Source: Pseudomonas simiae (GTDB taxonomy: Bacteria > Pseudomonadota > Gammaproteobacteria > Pseudomonadales > Pseudomonadaceae). From it: DNA of 64,000 bases. The position numbers were made by a program, and so were the translations under genes. The DNA is taken from positions 124,001 through 188,000 of the forward strand of contig NZ_FOKB01000006.1 in assembly GCF_900111895.1 (NCBI RefSeq). The letters run 5' to 3'. The notes under the pieces were generated by a model that saw only the letters and a program-made list of their open reading frames with translations, had not been told where the DNA came from and searched no databases. Each line of letters starts with the position of its first letter. Within the stretch, counting starts at the first letter, position 1. Below, piece after piece: positions 51,765 to 59,062 of this stretch.

Positions 51765-53081
51765 ATGTTGAAGCAACGGATGAGTCTGATCGCTCTGGGG
51801 ATTTTGAGCGCATCGACAGCCATGGCAAACGATCAGGACCAGTCGAAGGGTTTTATCGAAGACAGCCACCTGAACATCGCCGCACGTAACGCCTACATCA
51901 GCCGTGACTACAAGAACGGCAAGCAAGACAAAGCCGAGTGGGGCCAAGGCTTCATCGGCAAGCTCGAATCCGGCTTCACCCAAGGCACCGTTGGTGTGGG
52001 TGTGGACGTGATTGGCCAATACGCTATCCGTCTGGACGGTGGTAAAGGCCGTGCCGGCGCTGGCGGTATCGACTTCTTCAAACAGGGCAATGGCACTACC
52101 AACCCTGATGGCTCGAACAACCCTGGCTCGGCCCCACACGACCTGGCCAAGGGCGGCGCTGCCGTGAAGTTCCGCGTTTCCAACACCGTGCTCAAGTACG
52201 GTGATCAGTTCCCGGCCGTGCCTGTGCTGCAGTACGACAACTCCCGTCTGTTGTCGGAAACTTACACCGGTACGTCGATCGTTTCCAAAGAGATCGCCGG
52301 TCTGCAACTGGACGCAGGTCACTTCACCAAAGAAGCCCGCAAGAGCATGGAAGGCACCGACAGCGGTCGCCTGAAAAGCATCGACTACATCGGTGGTAGC
52401 TACAAATTCACCGAAAGCCTGTCGGCTGCCCTGTACGCCTCCGATATGCAGGACGTGCTGAAGAAGCAATACGTCAACGTCAACTACGTGCTGGCCCTGC
52501 CAGAAAAGCAGTCGCTGACGTTTGACTTCAACGGCTACAAAACCAAGCTGGACCGCAGCTTCGCCCTGGAAAACCAGAAAGACGCTGACGCCCGTGACAA
52601 CAAGATTTGGAGCCTGGGCGCTACGTGGGCTGTCGGCCCGCACAGCTTCACCGTCGCTCACCAGCGCAGCACCGGCGACACCGGCTACCTCTACGGCGGC
52701 TACCGCAACGCTGGCGGCATCGGTGACGGTGGTAACACCATCTTGCTGGCGAACTCCTACTGGTCCGACTTCAACGGCAAGGACGAGCGTTCCTGGCAGC
52801 TTGGCTACGGCATCGACTTCGCCACCTTCGGCGTACCGGGCCTGACCTACAACGTTGCCTACGTGCGCGGTACCAACATTGACGACGGTACCAACCGTGG
52901 CGATGGTACCGAGCGTGAAATCTGGAACCAGTTCAAATACGTCGTACAGAGCGGTCCAGCCAAAGACCTGAGCCTGCGTGCGCGTGCGTCGTGGTTGCGC
53001 GTGTCCAATAACGCCGACCAGTACAACGTGGGCGGTAACGAAATCCGTCTGTTCGCCGACTACCCGATCAACGTTTTCTAA
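51765..53081 (+). CDS. OprD-family porin, OprE-like
   Basis: A 438-residue outer-membrane porin with signal peptide (MLKQRMSLIALGILSASTAMA|ND in parts). The mature start FIEDSHLNIAARNAYISRDYK is typical of the OprD superfamily, and the inserts FFKQGNGTTNPDG and YGGYRNAGGIGDGG are of the OprE/OprQ kind. C-terminus ...FADYPINVF ends in Phe. In P. aeruginosa oprE is next to aguA; here aguA lies 3 kb upstream with the receptor gene between. AAGGAA precedes ATG 51765. The frame is open to 51621 but that part is leader. Confidence 0.9.
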   Translation: MLKQRMSLIALGILSASTAMANDQDQSKGFIEDSHLNIAARNAYISRDYKNGKQDKAEWGQGFIGKLESGFTQGTVGVGVDVIGQYAIRLDGGKGRAGAGGIDFFKQGNGTTNPDGSNNPGSAPHDLAKGGAAVKFRVSNTVLKYGDQFPAVPVLQYDNSRLLSETYTGTSIVSKEIAGLQLDAGHFTKEARKSMEGTDSGRLKSIDYIGGSYKFTESLSAALYASDMQDVLKKQYVNVNYVLALPEKQSLTFDFNGYKTKLDRSFALENQKDADARDNKIWSLGATWAVGPHSFTVAHQRSTGDTGYLYGGYRNAGGIGDGGNTILLANSYWSDFNGKDERSWQLGYGIDFATFGVPGLTYNVAYVRGTNIDDGTNRGDGTEREIWNQFKYVVQSGPAKDLSLRARASWLRVSNNADQYNVGGNEIRLFADYPINVF

Positions 53082-53113
53082 TGATCCGGCGTCGTGCCTG
53101 ATTCCAGGCGATA

Positions 53114-53142
53114 AAAAACCCCGACTGGTTCGGGGTTTTTTT
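53114..53142 (+). terminator. Terminator of the OprE-like porin gene
   Basis: ACCCCGA / TCGGGGT stem with 5-base loop, A run before and seven T after, ~35 nt after the stop codon. Confidence 0.92.
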
Positions 53143-53284
53143 ATGCGCGCTAGTGCGCTGCGGTCTTGTTACACCGCAGTATGAATGAAGTACTCGGCCC
53201 CACCTTTATCCCTCCCCGACGCAAGCCTAAATTGACCTCACTGCCCGCCCATCACCCCGATGGCCGGCCACTGGAGTCCCTGCC

Positions 53285-53488
53285 ATGCCCTTTGTCAGCC
53301 TGCGCATCACCCGTGACGGCGTTACCTCGGAGCAAAAAGCCCAGGTCATCGCCGAGTTCACCGAAACCCTCGAACGCGTCCTGCACAAACGCCCCGATCT
53401 GACCCACATCGTCATCGAAGAAGTCGACACCGACAACTGGGGCTATGCGGGTATCACCACCACCGAATACCGCAAATCCCAAGCCTGA
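53285..53488 (+). CDS. Tautomerase (4-oxalocrotonate tautomerase family)
   Basis: A 67-residue protein. After Met removal it begins with Pro (MPFVSLRITRDGVT), the general base of this superfamily; Arg residues near 8 and ~36 are also typical. It interconverts keto and enol acids, or a related function. GGAG lies upstream of ATG 53285. The SDR gene starts 20 nt later with its own ribosome site, so they form a pair. Confidence 0.85.
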   Translation: MPFVSLRITRDGVTSEQKAQVIAEFTETLERVLHKRPDLTHIVIEEVDTDNWGYAGITTTEYRKSQA

Positions 53489-53508
53489 ATCCCTACTGGA
53501 GAATCCTC

Positions 53509-54210
53509 ATGAAGAAAGTCGTCATCATCACCGGCGCATCCCAAGGTATCGGTGCTGCCGTGGTCCAGGCCTACCGTGCCCTCGACTACCGCGTGGTCGC
53601 TACTTCGCGCTCGATCCAGCCATCCACCGACCCGGACATCCTCACCGTCGCCGGCGACATTGCTGACCGGGCCACCGCCCAGCGCGTCATCCACGAAACC
53701 CTGGCCACCTTCGGGCGCATCGACAGCCTGATCAACAACGCCGGTATCTTCGTCGCCAAACCGTTCACGGCCTACACGCAAGAGGACTACGCCAACGTCC
53801 TCGCGGTGAACCTCAACGGCTTCTTTTACATCACCCAACTCGCCATTGCCGAAATGGAAAAAAACAACGCCGGCCACATCGTCAACGTCACCACCAGCCT
53901 GGCGGATCACGCGATTGACGGCGTGCCGTCGGTACTCGCGAACCTCACCAAGGGCGGACTGAATTCGGCCACCAAGTCCCTGGCGATCGAGTACGCCAAA
54001 CGTGGCATCCGGGTGAACGCGGTGAGCCCGGGGATCATCAAGACGCCGATGCACGGCGCGGAAACCCACGCGGCGCTCGGGCAATTGCATCCGGTCGGGC
54101 ACATGGGCGAGGTGAGTGACATCGCCCAGGCGATTGTCTACCTGGAGAACGCCGGGTTTGTGACCGGCGAAATTCTGCATGTAGACGGTGGGCAAAGCGC
54201 CGGTCACTAA
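53509..54210 (+). CDS. SDR-fold protein lacking the catalytic Tyr
   Basis: A 233-residue classical-SDR-fold protein. The cofactor motif TGASQGIG (8-15), NNAG (76-79) and Ser130 are present, and Lys148 stands in the usual Y-x3-K place, but residue 144, where Tyr is expected, is Ala (SVLANLTKGG). Lack of the proton-donating Tyr suggests altered or lost dehydrogenase activity, or a different acid. GGAG precedes ATG 53509. Paired with the tautomerase gene; no pathway can be named. Confidence 0.85.
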   Translation: MKKVVIITGASQGIGAAVVQAYRALDYRVVATSRSIQPSTDPDILTVAGDIADRATAQRVIHETLATFGRIDSLINNAGIFVAKPFTAYTQEDYANVLAVNLNGFFYITQLAIAEMEKNNAGHIVNVTTSLADHAIDGVPSVLANLTKGGLNSATKSLAIEYAKRGIRVNAVSPGIIKTPMHGAETHAALGQLHPVGHMGEVSDIAQAIVYLENAGFVTGEILHVDGGQSAGH

Positions 54211-54213
54211 ACG

Positions 54214-55791
54214 TCAGGCTTTGGCCGGCACGAGTTTTTTGCAGTTCTCTTTACGTGCCGGATATTGCTCACACTTGCGCAGCACGGTTTGCACCTGCTG
54301 CGCATTTTGCACTTGCTGGTTAGCCAATAATTTCTCGGTGATGAACAGTTCTTCAGAGCCGAGGTGACGTTCCGCCTTGTCGATCATCGCCAGCGCCGAC
54401 TGCCCATCTCCGCGTTTGAGGTGATAGCTGATCATCAGGTCGAAGGTGGAGGGGCCCGCCAGGCTCCAGTCCTTGATCGCTTGCAGCTCTTTCAGCGCTT
54501 CGCCGCTCCGGCCCTGGGCCAGTCGCACGGTGTAGGCGGTGCGGCGGATACCGGGTTGGTCTTTGACGGGAGAGGCCAAGGCTTTGCGGATGAACCCATC
54601 AGCGTCTGGGACTTTGTTTTTCTCCAGGGCGTCGTTGGCGAAGTAGGCATCCTTGTAACCTTGCATGGCTTTCGCCACTTGCGGCGTGCTCTTCATTTTC
54701 GTCCAGCTTTGCGTGTTGATCCGTGCACGGCGCTCCTGGCGATACTCGCGTTGCAGGTACTGGCGTAACTCGGTGTCGCGATCAGTTGCCGACATATGGG
54801 AGCGATTGAAGTACTGGGCGGTCGCGGTGATGCTGGTGGTCAGGCCGTCTTTGACCAGCACATCCAGTTCCTGGGTAAACCGGTTCAGGTTGAACTGCTG
54901 CAGCGAATCCTGCATGGCGTTTTTACGCGCGGTCAGAAAGCCCGTGAGCAACGGTTTTTGCTTGCCCTGAAAATCACTGAGGCGTTCAAGGCTGTGGGTC
55001 GCGGCACGCGGTGCATAACCGGCGCGGATCATCAAGTCAGTGCCAAGCAAGTCGGCCTGGTCTTCCTGGGTGCGGCCCCAGGCGGTGCTCCAGACATGGT
55101 CGGAAAACGTGTTGGCCAGCGCGGTATACAGCACGGTATTCCCGATGGTCTTCTGGGTGCCGGCGGGGTCTTTGCTGAACAATTTCATCGTGCCGGAACT
55201 GCGATCCACGCCCGTGTCGGCAGCCATGGTGGCCAACGCGACCGTGGAGGCGACCGTGGTGAACATCTCTTTCTGCTGCTGGAAGGCGGCCATGCGATCG
55301 TGGTGGTGCAGCAATACGTGGCTCATCTCATGACCGAGCATCGCCGCGATTTCGTCTTCGCTCCCTACGTTATCCAGCATGCCCAGAGGCACGAACACAT
55401 TTCCGTAAGGGTCAGCCGAAGGGCCGAAGCTGTAACTGTCGGTGATTTTTACCTGCAAGGCTGGCAACTCGCCCGGCCAGCCCTTGGATAAGCGCGTGAC
55501 AATACCCTGCAGATACACCTGCAGCATCGGAATATCCACCAGGTTCTGCTGGCGAGCCTCGGCTGCGGGTACTGTGCGTCCGTCATAGCTCAAGCGTTGT
55601 TGGCTCTGGCGTTGCGGGTCGAGTTTGTAATACGGGCGCACGTCTGTGTTATCCACATAATGGCCCTGCACCCGGGATTGGGTCGAAGGTCCCACCAGAT
55701 TCATGAACGCCTGATCGGCGCCCTTCAACGTGGCGCAGCCACTGAGTAGCGTGCTTGCCAGCAGGCTGGCCGCCCATAGAGATCCTTTCAC
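54214..55791 (-). CDS. M48-family metalloprotease lipoprotein
   Basis: A 525-residue lipoprotein with lipobox LSGC (Cys19), so membrane-attached in the periplasm. The zinc site HEMSH (154-158) is intact, with a downstream Glu in EDQADLLG as third ligand. The C-terminal ~150 residues look like TPR-type helical repeats (AYTVRLAQGRSGEALKELQAI), as in BepA/YfgC-like M48 proteins that handle outer-membrane assembly factors. GTG 55791 has AGGAG 7 nt upstream. Third gene of a minus-strand trio with a small secreted protein and a CHASE2 protein. Confidence 0.88.
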   Translation of the reverse strand: MKGSLWAASLLASTLLSGCATLKGADQAFMNLVGPSTQSRVQGHYVDNTDVRPYYKLDPQRQSQQRLSYDGRTVPAAEARQQNLVDIPMLQVYLQGIVTRLSKGWPGELPALQVKITDSYSFGPSADPYGNVFVPLGMLDNVGSEDEIAAMLGHEMSHVLLHHHDRMAAFQQQKEMFTTVASTVALATMAADTGVDRSSGTMKLFSKDPAGTQKTIGNTVLYTALANTFSDHVWSTAWGRTQEDQADLLGTDLMIRAGYAPRAATHSLERLSDFQGKQKPLLTGFLTARKNAMQDSLQQFNLNRFTQELDVLVKDGLTTSITATAQYFNRSHMSATDRDTELRQYLQREYRQERRARINTQSWTKMKSTPQVAKAMQGYKDAYFANDALEKNKVPDADGFIRKALASPVKDQPGIRRTAYTVRLAQGRSGEALKELQAIKDWSLAGPSTFDLMISYHLKRGDGQSALAMIDKAERHLGSEELFITEKLLANQQVQNAQQVQTVLRKCEQYPARKENCKKLVPAKA

Positions 55792-55805
55792 CGCAGCGCT
55801 CCTTT

Positions 55806-56171
55806 TTATTGATTGCAGCCGGCACCAAAACCAATGGTGGAGTTGTTGCGGCTGTCTTTGGTCTGGCTTTTGGTCAGGCCTTGGCAGGGTAGGTCCACCA
55901 CGTTCAGCGGCGGCTCGATGCGCAGGTCCATCGTGTCCAACCAGACCTTCTGGCCGGCCAGTTCCACCTGCACCAAGTCCAGCGCCTTGTTGTGCTGCAA
56001 CACCGGCAAGGGCTGCGTAGGCGTTTCCTGCTTCGATAACTCGCGCTGTTGTTTACCTTGCTCATCGAGCACCGCTACCGGGTCGGCGAGGAATGCCTTG
56101 ATGCTGTGGGTTTCCGCCCAGGCGCCCTGGGTAAAGAGGGTGGCAAGCAAGACAATGAGGCTTCTGTTCAT
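55806..56171 (-). CDS. Small secreted protein in the CHASE2-M48 cassette
   Basis: A 121-residue protein with a signal peptide (MNRSLIVLLATLFTQGAWA). The mature part (VLQHNKALDLVQVELAGQKVWLDTMDLRIEPP) resembles a bacterial SH3-like fold; two Cys (CQGLTK, AGCNQ) may form a disulfide. ATG 56171 has AAGGAA 8 nt upstream. It sits between the CHASE2 and M48 genes with gaps of 37 and 14 nt. Not a known family to me. Confidence 0.65.
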   Translation of the reverse strand: MNRSLIVLLATLFTQGAWAETHSIKAFLADPVAVLDEQGKQQRELSKQETPTQPLPVLQHNKALDLVQVELAGQKVWLDTMDLRIEPPLNVVDLPCQGLTKSQTKDSRNNSTIGFGAGCNQ

Positions 56172-56208
56172 CCTTGGGTTCCTTGAGTCAGACATCTGAG
56201 CGGCACAC

Positions 56209-57555
56209 TCAGCGATCTCGGTCGAAGAAGGCTTCGATCCGCTCGCTGAACAGCACCAATGACAGCAATACGATGCCCAGCACGTTGACCGGGGTGATGT
56301 TGTTGACGCTCAACAACACACTCATCAGGGCAAGCACCGACATCACTAACAACCACGACGGGCACGGCGAAGAAAAAAACCGGATCTCGCGGCGGCGCCA
56401 ACGGCTCCAGGGGCGGTGACCCGCCAGCCGTCGCGCATGCAGCGCCTTGAGCACGGCGATCAACGCCAATAGGGCGAGCTCCAGCAGGTCCAGCCAATTG
56501 AAGGGCAGGCCGGGAAAGTTGGCGGGCTCATGGGCGTAGTCCATGCCTGCATTGATCAGGTTATCCAAGGCCATGGCGTGCAGGTACACGCCCGGTAGCT
56601 GGCCGTGAACCGGCGAGTCCACCAAGTCTCCCGTGGAGGTGATATTGGCGCCGACCAGGACCAGGCGATCGCGCAATAACTCGGTGAGCAATGCCTGGTC
56701 CTGCGGGTCGCTGACTTCCAAGTCGCTGGCTGACACCGTCAGGGTATAAGGGCACCGGGCCTGGGCCGAGTCGTCGAGTTTCCAGAACACCGCCTGGAAA
56801 AACTGTGCGAGTCCATCCAGGACAAAATGCCGCGCCGGCGCGCAGTGGCGCACATCAGCAATACGCGCTTGCTCTGGCGCCAGCTTCAGCCCCCACTGCA
56901 CCGCGATCGGCTGCCGCTGTGCGGCGGTTTGGGCATCCACCGGCGGCGACTGGCACTTCTGCGTTCTGCAGAGTTCGCGGTAGAGCACCATGGCTGGTGT
57001 TTCCATAAGCCCTAGTGGCGTCTGAACTGCCAACGGGTACTGGTCGTCCACGCCTTCCCAGGCCACCAGGCCTGGGCGGCTGACCTCGGCGAAGGGTTGC
57101 AGTGTGTTGGCCTGGCCCGCCTCTCCTCGCACGACGCCGGTATTCGCCAGCCACAGCGGGATACCCTGGCGCTGATAACGCTCGAACACATTTGCCAGTA
57201 GCTGGCTGCCCCGCGCCGGGTCGCCAAAAGAATGGTCATGGCTGTACAGCAAGTCCACGAAAACAGCCTTGGGCTTGTACGCCAGCAAACGTTTGAATAA
57301 TTTGCTCTGCTCGCCGTAGGGCATCGGCCAAGAGGTGCCGTTGCGCATCAGGTAGGCGTCATCGATCACCACCACCGCCACGCGTTGTTGACCTTCGTTG
57401 GAATAGTGGCTGGCGAACATGCGGTTAAGCCACTGCGCTGACGCCTTGTCGCTGGAACTGGCCAGGCCGAAAGGGTCCAGGACCGCCAGTAGCACGATGA
57501 TTGCCGCGAGCCAGTAGCGGCGGTGATTAAAAAGCGGTGGGGTCGACAAATCCAT
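56209..57555 (-). CDS. CHASE2-domain membrane protein
   Basis: A 448-residue protein. A first TM (~12-32) leads to an extracytoplasmic CHASE2 sensor (~45-340) with hallmarks VAVVVIDDAYL, KAVFVDLLYSHD, DRLVLVGANITSTGDLVDSP and LPGVYLHAMALDNLI. Three C-terminal TM segments follow (~355-375, ~400-420, ~420-440). Unlike most CHASE2 proteins, no kinase, cyclase or GGDEF output domain follows: the protein ends ERIEAFFDRDR. It probably passes a signal through a partner. First gene of the trio. Confidence 0.85.
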   Translation of the reverse strand: MDLSTPPLFNHRRYWLAAIIVLLAVLDPFGLASSSDKASAQWLNRMFASHYSNEGQQRVAVVVIDDAYLMRNGTSWPMPYGEQSKLFKRLLAYKPKAVFVDLLYSHDHSFGDPARGSQLLANVFERYQRQGIPLWLANTGVVRGEAGQANTLQPFAEVSRPGLVAWEGVDDQYPLAVQTPLGLMETPAMVLYRELCRTQKCQSPPVDAQTAAQRQPIAVQWGLKLAPEQARIADVRHCAPARHFVLDGLAQFFQAVFWKLDDSAQARCPYTLTVSASDLEVSDPQDQALLTELLRDRLVLVGANITSTGDLVDSPVHGQLPGVYLHAMALDNLINAGMDYAHEPANFPGLPFNWLDLLELALLALIAVLKALHARRLAGHRPWSRWRRREIRFFSSPCPSWLLVMSVLALMSVLLSVNNITPVNVLGIVLLSLVLFSERIEAFFDRDR

Positions 57556-57770
57556 GTCTCGATTAGAAGCACAAGCAAGGCAGGGTTTTTAACGGAGCGG
57601 GGAGGGGGTGTCAATGAAAAAGGTGGCTAAGTGCCATATAGGTGTCGCACGCGCGGGTTCTCAGCAATGTTCGTGCGTGGCGAGCGTCCAGCATGGGTTT
57701 ACAGGCGCGACTGAACGCCGCCTCGGACGCATAGCCAATCGCGAAGACAACGTAATGATCAATTAGCGCC

Positions 57771-57784
57771 GTCAATTAAATGAC
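57771..57784 (+). promoter_or_regulatory. FleQ box 1
   Basis: GTCAATTAAATGAC matches 12 of 14 positions of the FleQ consensus GTCAATAAATTGAC known from pel and psl promoters of P. aeruginosa. Confidence 0.6.
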
Positions 57785-57821
57785 TTATTTATGGCTGAGG
57801 CTGCCGTTTGGCGGCAAGTTA

Positions 57822-57835
57822 GACAATACGTTGAC
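57822..57835 (+). promoter_or_regulatory. FleQ box 2 overlapping a -35 element
   Basis: GACAATACGTTGAC matches 11 of 14 positions of the FleQ consensus. It overlaps TTGACA (57831-57836), which is followed after 17 nt by CATTAT (57854-57859), a reasonable sigma-70 promoter. Centre-to-centre distance from box 1 is 51 bp. Confidence 0.55.
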
Positions 57836-58067
57836 AGTCCCTTTCGGATCCAACATTATTCGCGACGATTTTGATGGCTCTAAGCCATTAAAATGACATT
57901 AGTGACGCGCATTCGTCCCAGGCTGTGGTTCTTCAAGATTCAGGGATAAGGCGGCTTGGACTCGGATGGCCAGGCGACGTTGGTCAGGGTAGCCCTTAAA
58001 CACTGTCACCTTTAATTAGCGGGTTCGCTGCTGCGTGCCTGCGCTCGAGTCTTAGGAAGCAAACTTC

Positions 58068-59000
58068 ATGGCTGTAGGACGAATTCTGGTTACCGGCGGT
58101 GCAGGTTTTATTGGGTCACATCTGGTAGAAGCTTTGCTGGGTAAAGGCTACAAGATTCGCGTACTGGACAACTTGTCGACCGGTAAGGTGGCTAACCTGC
58201 CCGTCGCACATCCTGACCTGGAGCTGATGATTGGCGATGTCGCAGACAGTGCCGTGGTCGAGCAGGCCATGGCTGACTGCAGCGCAGTCGTGCATCTGGC
58301 TGCGGTGGCGTCGGTGCAGGCTTCGGTAGACGACCCCGTCGCCACCCACCAGGCCAATTTCGTCGGCACGCTCAATGTGTGCCAAAGCATGCTCAAGGCC
58401 GGCGTGACGCGGGTAGTGTTTGCCTCCAGCGCAGCCACCTACGGCAACAACGGCGAAGGCACGGCCATCGCCGAAGACACCCCCAAGTCCCCACTGACGC
58501 CTTATGCCAGCGACAAACTGGCCAGTGAGTACTACCTGGACTTCTACCGTCGCGAGCACGGCCTGGAGCCGGTGATATTCCGCTTCTTCAATATCTTCGG
58601 CCCACGCCAGGATCCGTCTTCGCCGTACTCCGGCGTGATCAGCATCTTCACCGAGCGCGCGTTGGCGGGTCAGCCAATTACCGTCTTTGGTGACGGCGAG
58701 CAAACCCGCGATTTCGTTTACGTGCAGGATCTGGTGAGCATTCTCGTCCAGGCAGTCGAGACCCGCGAACCGGCACCTGAAGCAATCAACGTAGGGCTCA
58801 GCCGCTCGACCAGTCTCAATGACCTGATCGCTGAACTGGGCAATGCCACCGGCACCGCGTTGAACGTGACGTACCAGGCACCGCGCCAAGGCGACATCCG
58901 CCATTCGCGCGCCAATAACACCCGTCTGCTGGAGCGCTTTGCACTCCCGCAACCGACGTCGATTGGCCAGGGTTTGGCGCAGCTGTTGCGCAGTTTGTAG
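58068..59000 (+). CDS. pelX: PelX, UDP-GlcNAc C4-epimerase-like protein
   Basis: A 310-residue extended SDR of the Gne/WbpP-like epimerase group. NAD-binding TGGAGFIGSHLVEALL at the start, SSAATYG and PYASDKLASE (Tyr-x3-Lys) in the active site, and FRFFNIFGPRQDP. PelX supplies UDP-GalNAc for Pel, a GalNAc/GlcN-containing polysaccharide, and is known as an extra first gene of pel loci in several Pseudomonas. AGGA lies upstream of ATG 58068. pelA follows after 62 nt. Confidence 0.86.
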   Translation: MAVGRILVTGGAGFIGSHLVEALLGKGYKIRVLDNLSTGKVANLPVAHPDLELMIGDVADSAVVEQAMADCSAVVHLAAVASVQASVDDPVATHQANFVGTLNVCQSMLKAGVTRVVFASSAATYGNNGEGTAIAEDTPKSPLTPYASDKLASEYYLDFYRREHGLEPVIFRFFNIFGPRQDPSSPYSGVISIFTERALAGQPITVFGDGEQTRDFVYVQDLVSILVQAVETREPAPEAINVGLSRSTSLNDLIAELGNATGTALNVTYQAPRQGDIRHSRANNTRLLERFALPQPTSIGQGLAQLLRSL

Positions 59001-59062
59001 TTCGCCGGTCACTTCGCCCGACGTTTACGCAGTATTGGCTCAGTCATCTTCAAGAGTAAATT

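Larger units (their letters stand above)
57556..58067. promoter_or_regulatory. Upstream region of pel operon
   Basis: 512 bp without a gene. It contains two FleQ-box-like sites, a sigma-70 promoter candidate and a small stem-loop (ATGGCT-CTA-AGCCAT at 57874-57888). The AT-rich middle (57760-57910) contrasts with the GC-rich neighbours. Confidence 0.6.
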
